From contig NZ_JAMXIC010000018.1 in NCBI RefSeq assembly GCF_027587375.1, positions 1 to 64,000 of the forward strand: a DNA stretch of 64,000 bases, in the 5' to 3' direction. Positions 1-9,047 of this stretch are shown here, piece after piece; the first letter of the stretch is position 1; each line of letters opens with the position of its first letter. Source of the DNA: Arthrobacter sp. B2a2-09 (lineage in GTDB: Bacteria; Actinomycetota; Actinomycetes; Actinomycetales; Micrococcaceae). Made by a program: the position numbers and the translations under genes. The notes under the pieces were generated by a model that did no database searches, was not told the origin of the DNA, and worked only from the letters and a program-made list of their open reading frames with translations.

Positions 1-1272
1 GGCGCCGAGGAAGTCGCAGCCCTGAAGGAAGTCCTGGGCTTCGACCCGGAGCGTTCCTTCCAGGTTGACGAGGACGTCCTGGCACACGCCCGTGCCGTCG
101 TCGAACGCGGCGCAGCCGAGCGCAGCGAATGGCAAGCATCCTTCGAGGCCTGGCAGACCGCCAACCCCGAAGGCGCTGCACTGCTCGAGCGCATAGAGGC
201 CAAGAAGCTTCCTGTCGAGCTCGACGCCGCGCTGCCGGTGTTCGAAGCAGGCAAGGAAGTCTCCACCCGCGCCGCGTCCGGCAAGGTCCTGAACGCGATC
301 GGCCCGGTCCTTCCGGAACTCTGGGGCGGCTCCGCCGACCTCGCCGAGTCCAACAACACCACCATCGAGGGTTCGCCGTCGTTCATCCCGGCTTCCCGCT
401 CCACCGGTGCGTGGAAGGGCAACCCGTACGGCCGGGTGCTGCACTTCGGCATCCGTGAGCACGCCGCCGCGTCGATCGTGAACGGCATCAGCCTGCACGG
501 CCGGACCCGGGCATTCTCCGGTACGTTCCTGATCTTCAGCGACTACCAGCGTCCCGCGATCCGCCTCGGCGCCCTCATGGGTGTCCCGTCGCTGTACGTA
601 TGGACCCACGACTCCATCGGCCTGGGCGAGGACGGCCCCACCCACCAGCCGGTGGAACAGCTCTCCACCCTTCGCGCGATCCCGGGCCTCGACGTGGTCC
701 GTCCCGGCGACGCCAACGAGGTCGCCGCAGCATGGAAGACCATGCTGGAGAACCACGAGAACCCGGCCGGCATCGTGCTGACCCGCCAGAACATCCCGAC
801 CTACGCACGCGGCGAGGGCATTGCCGAGGGTGACACCTTCGGCTCCACCGCCGGCGTCGCGAAGGGCGGCTACGTCCTGGCAGAGGCTTCGAAGGATGGC
901 GCCACGGTCCCGGCCTCGGTCATCCTGATCGGCACCGGTTCAGAGGTCCAGCTCGCCGTGAACGCCCGCGAGGCACTCCAGGCCGAAGGCATCGCCACCC
1001 GCGTCGTCTCCATGCCGTGCGTCGAGTGGTTCAACAAGCAGGACTCCGCGTACCGCGAGTCCGTGCTCCCCGCAGCCGTGAAGGCCCGCGTGTCCGTCGA
1101 AGCCGGCCTGGCACTGGGCTGGAAGGAATTCGTCGGCGACGCCGGCCGTTCCATCAGCCTCGAGCACTTCGGCGCCTCGGCAGACTACAAGCGCCTCTTC
1201 AAGGAGTTCGGCATCACGGCAGAAGCAGTCGCCGCCGCCGCCAAGGACTCCCTCGCGGGTCTCAGCAGCTGA
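1..1272 (+). CDS. tkt: Transketolase, C-terminal part (5' end outside window)
   Basis: Thiamine-diphosphate enzyme of the non-oxidative pentose phosphate pathway; it moves two-carbon units between ketose and aldose phosphates in the cytoplasm. The frame is open from base 1, so the N-terminal pyrophosphate-binding domain lies outside the window. Visible are the pyrimidine-binding domain with GGSADLAESNNT, HFGIREHAAA (the glutamate that activates the cofactor), FSDYQRPAIRLGALM and THDSIGLGEDGPTHQP, followed by the C-terminal transketolase domain (IGTGSEVQLAV onward). It is the first visible gene of a co-directional run through pgl, and tal follows after 57 bases. About 423 residues of a protein usually near 700 are present. 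Identity is secure; the start is unseen. Confidence 0.97.
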   Translation, partial: GAEEVAALKEVLGFDPERSFQVDEDVLAHARAVVERGAAERSEWQASFEAWQTANPEGAALLERIEAKKLPVELDAALPVFEAGKEVSTRAASGKVLNAIGPVLPELWGGSADLAESNNTTIEGSPSFIPASRSTGAWKGNPYGRVLHFGIREHAAASIVNGISLHGRTRAFSGTFLIFSDYQRPAIRLGALMGVPSLYVWTHDSIGLGEDGPTHQPVEQLSTLRAIPGLDVVRPGDANEVAAAWKTMLENHENPAGIVLTRQNIPTYARGEGIAEGDTFGSTAGVAKGGYVLAEASKDGATVPASVILIGTGSEVQLAVNAREALQAEGIATRVVSMPCVEWFNKQDSAYRESVLPAAVKARVSVEAGLALGWKEFVGDAGRSISLEHFGASADYKRLFKEFGITAEAVAAAAKDSLAGLSS

Positions 1273-1329
1273 AAACCCGTCCGAGACGAATCCGACTGCA
1301 ACGAACAGATTTCCAAGGAGATTAAAGAA

Positions 1330-2448
1330 ATGACTACGACTCCCACCCAGCAGCTCTCCGACGCCGGCGTGTCCATCTGGCTTGACGATCTTTCCCGGGA
1401 GCGCCTTTCCAGCGGCAGCCTGCAGAAGCTCATCGAAGAGAAGAACGTCGTTGGTGTCACCACCAACCCGTCCATCTTCCACGCCGCCATCACCGCCGGC
1501 AGCGACTACGACGCCGTGATTGCCGAAGAGGCCGCGAAGGGCGCGTCCGTCGAAGAGACCGTCTTCGAGATCACCACCACCGACGTCGCCGATGCCTGCG
1601 ACCTCTTCGCCCCGGTCGCAGCAGCGAGCAAGGGCGTGGACGGCCGCGTCTCCATCGAGGTGGACCCCCGCCTGGCGTGGGACACCGAAGGCACCATCGC
1701 CGAGGCCAAGCACCTGTACAAGAAGGTCAACAAGGACAACGTCCACATCAAGATCCCGGCAACCCTTGAAGGCCTCGCCGCCATCACGGCCACCCTGGCC
1801 GAGGGCATCAGCGTCAACGTGACCCTGATCTTCTCCCTGGAGCGCTACCGCGCCGTCATCAACGCTTTCCAGTCCGGCCTGGAGCTGGCCAAGGAAAACG
1901 GCCACGACCTCTCCAAGATCCACTCCGTGGCATCCTTCTTCGTCTCCCGCGTGGACTCCGAGATCGACAAGCGCCTCAACGCCTTGGGCACCGATGAAGC
2001 GAAGGCCCTCAAGGGCAAGGCAGGCGTTGCCAACGCCCGCCTGGCGTACCAGGTCTACGAAGAGCTGTTCTCCACCGAGCGCTGGGCAGTCCTGGCCGAA
2101 GCCGGCGCACTCCCCCAGCGCCCGCTGTGGGCCTCCACCGGCGTCAAGGACCCGGACTACCCGGACACCCTCTACGTGACCGAACTGGTCGCCGCGGGCG
2201 TCGTCAACACCATGCCGGAAAAGACCCTCGACGCCACGTTCGACCACGGCGTGGTCACGGGTGACACCGTCTCCGGCACCTACGAGGAAGCAAACAGCGT
2301 CCTCAACGCGCTGGAGGGCCTGGGGATCTCCTACAACGACGTCGTCGCAATCCTCGAATCCGAGGGCCTGGACAAGTTCGTCGCCAGCTGGAAGGAACTT
2401 CTGGCCGACGTCGAAGGTGCCCTCGCCACCGCACGGAAGGCTTCCTAA
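1330..2448 (+). CDS. tal: Transaldolase
   Basis: Transfers a dihydroxyacetone unit from sedoheptulose 7-phosphate to glyceraldehyde 3-phosphate. The 372-residue length fits the actinobacterial transaldolase subfamily. The Schiff-base lysine lies in VHIKIPATLEGL (about residue 140), and SKIHSVASFFVSRVDSEID matches the conserved transaldolase strand. TTNPSIFHAAI near residue 42 is the N-terminal family signature. A good ribosome binding site (AAGGAG, 1315-1320) sits ahead of the ATG. It lies between tkt and pgi in the usual Arthrobacter/Corynebacterium order, so it is probably co-transcribed with them. Confidence 0.97.
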   Translation: MTTTPTQQLSDAGVSIWLDDLSRERLSSGSLQKLIEEKNVVGVTTNPSIFHAAITAGSDYDAVIAEEAAKGASVEETVFEITTTDVADACDLFAPVAAASKGVDGRVSIEVDPRLAWDTEGTIAEAKHLYKKVNKDNVHIKIPATLEGLAAITATLAEGISVNVTLIFSLERYRAVINAFQSGLELAKENGHDLSKIHSVASFFVSRVDSEIDKRLNALGTDEAKALKGKAGVANARLAYQVYEELFSTERWAVLAEAGALPQRPLWASTGVKDPDYPDTLYVTELVAAGVVNTMPEKTLDATFDHGVVTGDTVSGTYEEANSVLNALEGLGISYNDVVAILESEGLDKFVASWKELLADVEGALATARKAS

Positions 2449-2453
2449 CCCAC

Positions 2454-4085
2454 ATGAGCACTCTCAGCTACGACGCCAGCGGTGCTGCGCAGCAGGCCAT
2501 CGAGCAGCACATCCCGGCACTTGTAGAAGACCGGATTGCCACCAGGATTTTCGCTAAGGACCACACGTTGTGGGGTCCGGATGCCGAATCCGAGTCCGCC
2601 ATCCGCCTCGGATGGGTGGAAGCGGCAACCGTTTCCCAGCCCTTGGTGGAAGGAATCCTGGAACTCCGGGATGCCCTCCGGGCCGAAGGCGTCTCCCGCA
2701 TTGTCCTGTGTGGCATGGGCGGCTCTTCGCTTGCCCCCGAGGTCATTGCCGGCACCGCTGGCGTCGAGCTGACCGTGCTGGACAGCACAGACCCCGAACA
2801 GGTCGGTGCTGCCCTCGCGGACCGCCTGGCCGAGACCGCAATCGTGGTCTCTTCCAAGTCGGGTTCCACTGTGGAAACCGACTCCCAGCGACGGGTATTC
2901 GAACGGGCCTTCACCGAGGCCGGCATCGATGCCAAGAGCCGCATCGTCATCGTGACCGATCCCGGTTCCCCGCTGGACAAGGCCTCCCGTGAAGCCGGCT
3001 ACCGTGCCGTCTTCAACGCCGACCCGAACGTCGGCGGCCGCTTTTCGGCGCTGACGGCGTTCGGATTGGTCCCCAGTGGCCTCGCCGGAGTCGACATCCA
3101 GGCATTCCTGGATGAGGCCGAGGAAGCTGCTGAAATCCTCAACGAGGACTCAGCCGAAAACATCGGGCTCCGGCTTGGTGCTGCGCTTGGCGGAACCAGC
3201 CCGCTGCGCAACAAGATTGTCATCGTAGAAGACGGTTCCGGCATTGTCGGCTTCGCCGATTGGGCCGAACAGCTCATCGCCGAGTCCACCGGCAAGCTCG
3301 GCACGGGCGTTCTGCCGGTTGTTGCAGGTCCTTCCGCACCCGAGGTCAGCAGCGGCGCGGAAGACGTCCTGGTGATCCGCCTCGTCGGTGCGGAATCCGA
3401 CGTCGAACTCGGCGAAAACGAAGCCGCCATCGCCGGTGGCCTGGCCACCCAGATGTTCGTCTGGGAGTTCGCCACATCGGTCGCGGGGCGCCTGCTCGGT
3501 ATCAACCCCTTTGACCAGCCCGACGTCGAGGCGGCCAAGATTGCCGCGCGCGGCCTCCTGGACGCGCGTCCCGAGCCGACGCCGGCGAACTTCGTCGACG
3601 GCGCGATCGAAGTACGGGGCGGTGACTGGCTCCGTGGTGCAGCCACTGCAGAGGAAGCCGTCGGCGCCCTCTTGGGAACGCTCGACGACGACAGTTACCT
3701 GAGCGTCCAGGCATATTTCGACCGGATCGCATTCGCGCAGCTGGAAGGCATCCGCGACGAACTCGCCAGCGTCAGTGGCCGGCCGGTCACTTTTGGCTGG
3801 GGTCCGCGCTTCCTGCACTCCACCGGACAGTTCCACAAGGGCGGACCGGCCATCGGTTCGTTCCTGCAGGTTACGGCCTCCGCGACCGGCGACATCGCCA
3901 TCCCGGAACGGCCGTTCACGTTCGGTCAACTGATTACGGCCCAGGCGGCCGGCGATGCCCAGGTTCTCGAGAACCACGGCCGTCCGGTCCTGCGGCTGCA
4001 CCTCACGGATCGCGGAGCCGGCGTTGCCCAGCTCCAGGACATCGTCGCCGCATTGGCCGGCCAGGCCAGCGCGCTCGAAAGCTAA
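2454..4085 (+). CDS. pgi: Glucose-6-phosphate isomerase
   Basis: Interconverts glucose 6-phosphate and fructose 6-phosphate, linking this pentose-phosphate operon to glycolysis. The 543-residue protein carries two SIS sugar-phosphate domains: VSSKSGSTVETDSQ is the phosphate-binding loop and NVGGRFSALTAFGL the family signature. The start lies 5 bases after the tal stop, so translation is probably coupled. The sequence belongs to the divergent actinobacterial PGI branch often found next to tal; some databases call such proteins tal/pgi partners. Function by homology; confidence high. Confidence 0.93.
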   Translation: MSTLSYDASGAAQQAIEQHIPALVEDRIATRIFAKDHTLWGPDAESESAIRLGWVEAATVSQPLVEGILELRDALRAEGVSRIVLCGMGGSSLAPEVIAGTAGVELTVLDSTDPEQVGAALADRLAETAIVVSSKSGSTVETDSQRRVFERAFTEAGIDAKSRIVIVTDPGSPLDKASREAGYRAVFNADPNVGGRFSALTAFGLVPSGLAGVDIQAFLDEAEEAAEILNEDSAENIGLRLGAALGGTSPLRNKIVIVEDGSGIVGFADWAEQLIAESTGKLGTGVLPVVAGPSAPEVSSGAEDVLVIRLVGAESDVELGENEAAIAGGLATQMFVWEFATSVAGRLLGINPFDQPDVEAAKIAARGLLDARPEPTPANFVDGAIEVRGGDWLRGAATAEEAVGALLGTLDDDSYLSVQAYFDRIAFAQLEGIRDELASVSGRPVTFGWGPRFLHSTGQFHKGGPAIGSFLQVTASATGDIAIPERPFTFGQLITAQAAGDAQVLENHGRPVLRLHLTDRGAGVAQLQDIVAALAGQASALES

Positions 4086-4100
4086 GGCACAAACCCAAAC

Positions 4101-5666
4101 ATGCCAGAAACTGAAATCGGTTACCGGTCCACCGGGAAGGCAATCCACCGTAATCCCCTCCGGGATCCTCGGGACCGGCGCCTGAACCGCATCGCAGGGC
4201 CGTCGTCATTGGTGTTCTTCGGAGTCACCGGTGACCTCGCCCGCAAGAAACTCATGCCGGCGGTCTACGACCTCGCCAACCGCGGGCTGTTGCCGCCGAG
4301 CTTCGCGCTCGTCGGCTTCGGCCGGCGGGACTGGAGCAACGAGGACTTCGCGAACGAGGTCAAGGAGAACGTCAAGGCGCACTCTCGCACGCCGTTCGAC
4401 GACGCCGTCTGGAACCAGCTCTCCGAGGGCATCCGCTTTGTCCAGGGAGAGTTCGACGACGACCAGGCGTTCAAGCGCCTCAGCGCCACCCTTGACGAAC
4501 TGGACGAGACCCGCGGCACGCGCGGCAATCACGGCTTCTACCTCTCGATTCCGCCCAAGGCCTTCGAGCAGGTCTGCCGCCAGCTGTCCAAGCACGGGCT
4601 GGCGCAGGCCGGCGACGGCCAGTGGCGTCGGGTGGTCATCGAAAAGCCGTTCGGACACGATCTTGAGTCCGCGCGCAAGCTCAACGACATCGTGGAGTCC
4701 GTCTTCCCGCCGGACGCGGTCTTCCGCATCGACCACTACCTGGGCAAGGAGACGGTGCAGAACATCCTGGCCCTGCGCTTCGCCAACCAGCTGTTCGAAC
4801 CGCTCTGGAACGCCAACTACGTTGACCACGTCCAGATCACCATGGCCGAGGACATCGGCACCGGCGGCCGTGCAGGCTATTACGACGGCGTCGGCGCGGC
4901 ACGCGATGTCATCCAGAACCACCTCCTGCAGCTGCTGGCCCTGACCGCCATGGAGGAGCCCATCTCCTTCAACGCCGATGACTTGCGTGCCGAGAAGGAA
5001 AAGGTCCTGGCAGCGGTCAAACTGCCCGAGGACCTCTCCACCCACTCGGCCCGCGGCCAGTTCGCCGGCGGCTGGCAGGGCGGGGAACTGGTGCAGGGCT
5101 ACCTGGAGGAAGAGGGCATTCCGGCCGATTCCAAGACCGAAACCTATGCGGCCATCCGCCTGGACATCCACACCCGGCGCTGGGCCGGGGCGCCGTTCTA
5201 CCTGCGGGCCGGAAAGCGCCTGGGCCGGCGCGTCACGGAGATCGCCGTGGTGTTCAAGCGGGCGCCCAACCTGCTCTTCCGCGGTCACGGCGAGGACGAC
5301 TTCGGCCAGAACGCCGTGGTCATCCGGGTCCAGCCCGACGAAGGCGCCACCATCCGCTTCGGGTCCAAGGTTCCCGGCACGCAGATGGAAGTCCGCGACG
5401 TCACCATGGACTTCGGCTACGGGCACTCCTTCACCGAGTCCAGCCCGGAAGCGTACGAACGCCTCATCCTGGACGTGCTGCTGGGCGAACCCCCGCTCTT
5501 CCCCCGGCACCAGGAAGTCGAGGAGTCCTGGAAGATCCTGGATCCCTTCGAAGAATACTGGGCCGGGCTCGATGAACAGCCCGAACCCTATGCTCCCGGC
5601 AGCTGGGGCCCGGCCTCGGCCGACGAGCTGCTTGCCCGCGACGGACGAACCTGGAGAAGGCCATGA
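4101..5666 (+). CDS. zwf: Glucose-6-phosphate 1-dehydrogenase
   Basis: Oxidises glucose 6-phosphate to 6-phosphogluconolactone with NADP, the entry step of the oxidative pentose phosphate pathway. FFGVTGDLARKKL (about residue 38) is the Rossmann GxxGDLA nucleotide loop, and RIDHYLGKETVQNIL contains the catalytic histidine-lysine signature. The 521-residue length is normal. The start is 15 bases after pgi, and the 3' end overlaps opcA by four bases (ATGA), typical of translational coupling with its assembly factor. Confidence 0.97.
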   Translation: MPETEIGYRSTGKAIHRNPLRDPRDRRLNRIAGPSSLVFFGVTGDLARKKLMPAVYDLANRGLLPPSFALVGFGRRDWSNEDFANEVKENVKAHSRTPFDDAVWNQLSEGIRFVQGEFDDDQAFKRLSATLDELDETRGTRGNHGFYLSIPPKAFEQVCRQLSKHGLAQAGDGQWRRVVIEKPFGHDLESARKLNDIVESVFPPDAVFRIDHYLGKETVQNILALRFANQLFEPLWNANYVDHVQITMAEDIGTGGRAGYYDGVGAARDVIQNHLLQLLALTAMEEPISFNADDLRAEKEKVLAAVKLPEDLSTHSARGQFAGGWQGGELVQGYLEEEGIPADSKTETYAAIRLDIHTRRWAGAPFYLRAGKRLGRRVTEIAVVFKRAPNLLFRGHGEDDFGQNAVVIRVQPDEGATIRFGSKVPGTQMEVRDVTMDFGYGHSFTESSPEAYERLILDVLLGEPPLFPRHQEVEESWKILDPFEEYWAGLDEQPEPYAPGSWGPASADELLARDGRTWRRP

Positions 5667-6586
5667 TCGTAGATCTTCCCGACACCACCACCTCCAAGAT
5701 CTCCAAGAAGATCACCTCCCTGCGCGAGCAGGGAGGCGTGATCGCCCTGGGACGCGTCCTGACCCTCGTGGTCGTCACGAAGTCGGGTCTCGAGGAAGAA
5801 GCCATCGAGGCAGCCAACGAGGCCAGCCGCGAACACCCCTGCCGCATCATCGTGCTCGCGGACGCCGGCAGCAAGGCGCCGAACCGCCTCGACGCCCAGA
5901 TCCGGGTCGGCGGGGACGCCGGAGCATCAGAGGTCATTGTCCTGCGCGGCTACGGTGAGCTCGCCAAGGAAAACGAATCCCTCGTCGCGGCCCTGCTCCT
6001 GCCGGACGCCCCGATCGTGGCCTGGTGGCCGCACGGAGCACCAGAGAACGCCTGCGAGACCTCCATCGGACGCATCGCGCACCGCCGCATCACGGACTCC
6101 GCCAACGAGGCCGACCCCGCGGCAGCCCTGGCCCGGATCCGGAAAACCTACCGGGCAGGCGACACCGACCTCGCCTGGACACGCCTGACCAACTGGCGCC
6201 TCCAGCTCGCGGCAGCCCTGGACCAGGTCGACGAATCCCCCGTGACGGCAATCGCCGTCGAGGGCGCGTCGGACTCTCCCAGTACCCTGCTGCTGGCCGC
6301 CTGGCTCACGCTGTTCCTCGATGCTCCGGTCCAGATCGTCGCCGACCCGGCAGGAACCGGCATCCGCCGGGTACGGCTGAGCCGCGCCACCGGCGACGTC
6401 CAACTGGTCCGTCCAGGCCTCACCATCGCGGAACTGACCCAGCCGGGCCAGCCCGCCCAGCGGATCTCCCTGCCGCGCCGCAGCCTGCGGGACTGCCTCG
6501 CCGAAGAACTGCGCCGCCTTGATCCGGACGATGTCTTCGGAGAAGTGATTACTATGGGACTGCCCCGAACCAATAGCAAGGAGTGA
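5663..6586 (+). CDS. opcA: Glucose-6-phosphate dehydrogenase assembly protein OpcA
   Basis: OpcA-family protein (307 residues), known from cyanobacteria and actinobacteria to promote assembly or activity of the Zwf tetramer. It starts MIVDLPDTTTSKISKK, carries a conserved APIVAWWPHGAP-like segment near residue 115 and the C-terminal OpcA domain with ELRRLDPDDVFGE. Position between zwf and pgl with ATGA overlap upstream is the classic actinobacterial arrangement. It has no catalytic motif of its own. Confidence 0.95.
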   Translation: MIVDLPDTTTSKISKKITSLREQGGVIALGRVLTLVVVTKSGLEEEAIEAANEASREHPCRIIVLADAGSKAPNRLDAQIRVGGDAGASEVIVLRGYGELAKENESLVAALLLPDAPIVAWWPHGAPENACETSIGRIAHRRITDSANEADPAAALARIRKTYRAGDTDLAWTRLTNWRLQLAAALDQVDESPVTAIAVEGASDSPSTLLLAAWLTLFLDAPVQIVADPAGTGIRRVRLSRATGDVQLVRPGLTIAELTQPGQPAQRISLPRRSLRDCLAEELRRLDPDDVFGEVITMGLPRTNSKE

Positions 6587-6594
6587 CCGTCCCA

Positions 6595-7413
6595 GTGAGC
6601 GCTGACCCCAGAGTAAGCATCCATCCCGACTCCGCCGTCCTTATGGCCGCGATCGCAGCACGGCTCATCACCAAGCTGGTGGACGTGCAGGACAAGCACG
6701 GCGAAGCCACTGTGGTCCTCACCGGCGGAACCGTGGGTATCGGCACCCTGAAAGCTGTTGCCGACTCACCCGCGGCGCCCGCTGTTGACTGGTCCCGGGT
6801 GAACTTCTGGTGGGGTGACGAGCGTTTCGTCGCCAAGGACAGCACGGACCGCAACACCGTACAAGCGCGTGAGGCACTGCTTTCCAGCTTGCCGGTGGAC
6901 TTGGCCCGCGTGCACGAACCGGGTTCAACGGACGAGTTCGCCACGGCGGACGACGCCGCGGCGGACTATGCAGCCCGGCTCAAGGCTGCAGCTGTTGCCG
7001 AGCACGCGGCGGATACTTCGGACAATCGTCCGGAGGAGGCCAGCGAGTTGCCTCGTTTCGACATCCTGCTGCTCGGTGTGGGTCCAGATGCGCACATCGC
7101 CTCGCTTTTCCCCGAGCAGGCCGGCATCCGTGTGCAGGACCGTACGGTGGTGGGGGTCGAGAACTCCCCCAAGCCACCGCCGTCGAGGATTTCGCTGACT
7201 TTGCCCGCCATCAACTCCGCCCAGGAAATCTGGATGGTTGTGGCAGGCGAGGACAAAGCCGGGGCCGTGGGACTGGCCCTCGCCGGGGCCAACCCGGTCC
7301 AGGTTCCCGCCTCCGGTCCTATTGGCCGGTCGAGGACCCTATGGCTCATCGATGAAAACGCAGCCTCACGTGTCCCCCAGCAGCTCATCCGTAAGGACCC
7401 CGCGGGCGCGTAG
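6595..7413 (+). CDS. pgl: 6-phosphogluconolactonase
   Basis: Hydrolyses 6-phosphogluconolactone to 6-phosphogluconate. Glucosamine-6-phosphate isomerase/6PGL fold: VVLTGGTVGIGTL near the N-terminus, NFWWGDERFV with the family's sugar-phosphate binding residues, and LGVGPDAHIASLFPEQ. An in-frame GTG at 6583 overlaps the opcA stop but falls inside the AAGGAG sequence (6578-6583); the GTG at 6595 is correctly spaced from that site, so I chose it. The 3' end overlaps the opposing rpbA by 48 bases. It is the last gene of the operon and its terminator lies inside rpbA. Confidence 0.94.
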   Translation: MSADPRVSIHPDSAVLMAAIAARLITKLVDVQDKHGEATVVLTGGTVGIGTLKAVADSPAAPAVDWSRVNFWWGDERFVAKDSTDRNTVQAREALLSSLPVDLARVHEPGSTDEFATADDAAADYAARLKAAAVAEHAADTSDNRPEEASELPRFDILLLGVGPDAHIASLFPEQAGIRVQDRTVVGVENSPKPPPSRISLTLPAINSAQEIWMVVAGEDKAGAVGLALAGANPVQVPASGPIGRSRTLWLIDENAASRVPQQLIRKDPAGA

Positions 7414-7761
7414 CCGCTTAAGCGCTCCGGCCAGGACAATCTCCGCGTCCTGGCTGGAGCGTCTTTCTTTAACGTAGTCCAGGTGGCTCTTGAAGACCTC
7501 TTCATCCGCCCGTTCCATGGTGGCCTCGCCCTGTTCGCGGACAGCAATCAGGCCACATTTCGGGCAGTCCCAGCGAAGCGGAATTTGCTCTTCCGGGAGC
7601 TTAACGAAAACAAGCCGCGTTTCATGTCCCTTGGCGCACCAATAGGGAACACGAATACGCGGCAAGCTTTCGCCAACTACAGAGTCGGGTTGGTTTCTCG
7701 GGGCCGATCCAGCTGTTACGCCGGCCCGTGTGCCCCGGAATCCTGAAGTACCATGAACCAT
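7366..7761 (-). CDS. rbpA: RNA polymerase-binding protein RbpA
   Basis: Actinobacterial transcription factor that binds RNA polymerase and the principal sigma factors and stabilises the open promoter complex. The 131-residue protein has a flexible N-terminus, a core with RIRVPYWCAKGHETRL and PLRWDCPKCGLIA (the structural Cys/His set), a basic linker and a C-terminal sigma-interacting helix (DAEIVLAGALKRLRARG). Tail-to-tail overlap with pgl covers its last 15 codons. A -10-like TAGACT lies at 7813-7818, about 50 bases before the start. Confidence 0.95.
   Translation of the reverse strand: MVHGTSGFRGTRAGVTAGSAPRNQPDSVVGESLPRIRVPYWCAKGHETRLVFVKLPEEQIPLRWDCPKCGLIAVREQGEATMERADEEVFKSHLDYVKERRSSQDAEIVLAGALKRLRARGVLTDELLGDT
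7423..7470 (+). terminator. Rho-independent terminator of the tkt-pgl operon, inside rpbA
   Basis: A 15-base stem (7423-7437 pairing with 7447-7461, one G-U pair) with a 9-base loop is followed by TCTTTCTTT. This is a well-formed intrinsic terminator reading on the + strand, 10 bases after the pgl stop. The same bases encode C-terminal residues of RbpA on the other strand. Confidence 0.85.
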
Positions 7762-7812
7762 CGTCGATCCCCTTGAGAGTTCGGCTGCATGGCGGTGAAG
7801 GCCATGCTGCCT

Positions 7813-7818
7813 AGTCTA
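7813..7818 (-). promoter_or_regulatory. Candidate -10 box for rbpA
   Basis: TAGACT on the minus strand lies in the 83-base gap between secG and rbpA. It matches the TANNNT form seen ahead of many genes here. No clear -35 was recognised, so this is tentative. Confidence 0.35.
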
Positions 7819-7844
7819 GTGCGAGGATCCCGACGGCGGCAGTA

Positions 7845-8102
7845 CTAGGAGTCTCCGCCCGTGGTGAAGCGCATGATGAGGCCAAGGCCAATGATCACGA
7901 CGCCCCAAGTGCAGCCCAAGACAATGGTGAAGCGGTTGAGGTTTCGCTCTGCGACACCGGAAGAACTCAATCCCGAGCTCATGCCACCGCCAAACATATC
8001 GGACAACCCGCCGCCACGCCCCTTGTGGAGGAGGATGAGCAGCGTCAGCAGAAGGCTGGTAATGCCCAGCAGGATCTGCAGAATGACTTGAAGAACGTCC
8101 AC
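7845..8102 (-). CDS. secG: Preprotein translocase subunit SecG
   Basis: Small accessory subunit of the SecYEG channel. The 85-residue protein has an N-terminal membrane helix (VLQVILQILLGITSLLLTLL), the conserved cytoplasmic loop HKGRGGGLSDMFGGG, and a second helix (FTIVLGCTWGVVIIGLGLIM). GTG start. It lies downstream of tpiA in the gap-pgk-tpiA-secG order typical of actinobacteria, 47 bases after the tpiA stop. Confidence 0.96.
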   Translation of the reverse strand: MDVLQVILQILLGITSLLLTLLILLHKGRGGGLSDMFGGGMSSGLSSSGVAERNLNRFTIVLGCTWGVVIIGLGLIMRFTTGGDS

Positions 8103-8149
8103 GACGGCCTTTCAGAAGAACGGAAAACGGGAGCGGAACCTAAAACGGA

Positions 8150-8965
8150 CTAAGCCGCGCTGAGGTGGCTCTCGAACCTGACAATGTTAGCAAACTCGGC
8201 AGGGTCCAGGCTCGCCCCACCCACCAGCAGGCCGTCCACGTCGCTCTCGGCCATGATCGCTGCCGCGTTGTTGGCCTTTACCGAACCGCCGTAGAGGAGG
8301 CGCGTCTTGGCAGCCACAGCATCGTCGAACAAGGAAGCGAGCTCCGAACGGATCGCGGCGCACATCTCCTGCGCGTCTTCGGGACCCGCGACTTCGCCCG
8401 TCCCAATGGCCCAGACAGGCTCGTATGCGACAACCAGTTCGCTTGCTTGCTCTGCCGAGAGGCCTTCGACGCCGGCGCGCAGCTGGGCCAGCGTGTGCTC
8501 CACGTGGGTGCCGGCCTGGCGGATCTCAAGGCCTTCGCCGACACACAGGACCGGCGTGACCTCATGGCGGAAAGCGGCCTTGACCTTCGCGTTGAGGACC
8601 TGGTCGTCCTCGTTGTGGATGGTCCGGCGTTCGCTGTGGCCCACCAGGACATAGGCGCAACCGAGCTTGTTGAGGAACTGGCCGGAGACATCACCGGTGT
8701 ACGCTCCGGAGTCGAACTGCGAAAGGTCCTGTCCGCCGTAGACGACGTCCAACTCGTCGCCCTGAACGAGGGTTTGCACACCGCGCAGGTCGGTAAACGG
8801 CGGGAAGACCGAAACCTCCACCCGGCTGTAGTCGTGCTTTGCGTCGGATAGGGTCCATGCCAGCTTCTGCAGCAGGGTGATGCCTTGGACGTGGTCCATG
8901 TTCATCTTCCAGTTGCCGGCGATGAAGGGCTTGCGGATGAAGTTTCCGTTCGCAGAAGTTGTCAC
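8150..8965 (-). CDS. tpiA: Triose-phosphate isomerase
   Basis: Interconverts dihydroxyacetone phosphate and glyceraldehyde 3-phosphate. Clear family motifs: FIAGNWKMN (catalytic Asn/Lys), YVLVGHSERR (catalytic His), VVAYEPVWAIGTG (catalytic Glu) and LLYGGSVKANNA (phosphate loop). Length 271, with a short N-terminal extension ahead of the usual start. Downstream of pgk across a strong hairpin. Confidence 0.97.
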   Translation of the reverse strand: MTTSANGNFIRKPFIAGNWKMNMDHVQGITLLQKLAWTLSDAKHDYSRVEVSVFPPFTDLRGVQTLVQGDELDVVYGGQDLSQFDSGAYTGDVSGQFLNKLGCAYVLVGHSERRTIHNEDDQVLNAKVKAAFRHEVTPVLCVGEGLEIRQAGTHVEHTLAQLRAGVEGLSAEQASELVVAYEPVWAIGTGEVAGPEDAQEMCAAIRSELASLFDDAVAAKTRLLYGGSVKANNAAAIMAESDVDGLLVGGASLDPAEFANIVRFESHLSAA

Positions 8966-8996
8966 GTGTGCTCCAAAGATGCGTTGAGATAGGGAA

Positions 8997-9038
8997 GCCG
9001 GCGGGGCGCTTGCCTTCCAGGAAGGGCGCCCCGCCGGC
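8997..9038 (-). terminator. Perfect 13-bp hairpin between pgk and tpiA
   Basis: Bases 8997-9009 pair perfectly with 9026-9038 around a 16-base loop, 10 bases after the pgk stop and about 30 bases before tpiA. There is no T-run on either side. It may be a partial terminator, or an mRNA processing or stabilising structure separating gap-pgk from tpiA-secG. Confidence 0.6.
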
Positions 9039-9047
9039 CGTGTAGCC

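Noticed and set aside
940..2247. 435-codon open frame antisense to tkt and tal
   Set aside because: Gly/Asp/Val-rich low-complexity translation, no motif, and lies over certain genes; a GC shadow. The same applies to 4206-5510 opposite zwf.
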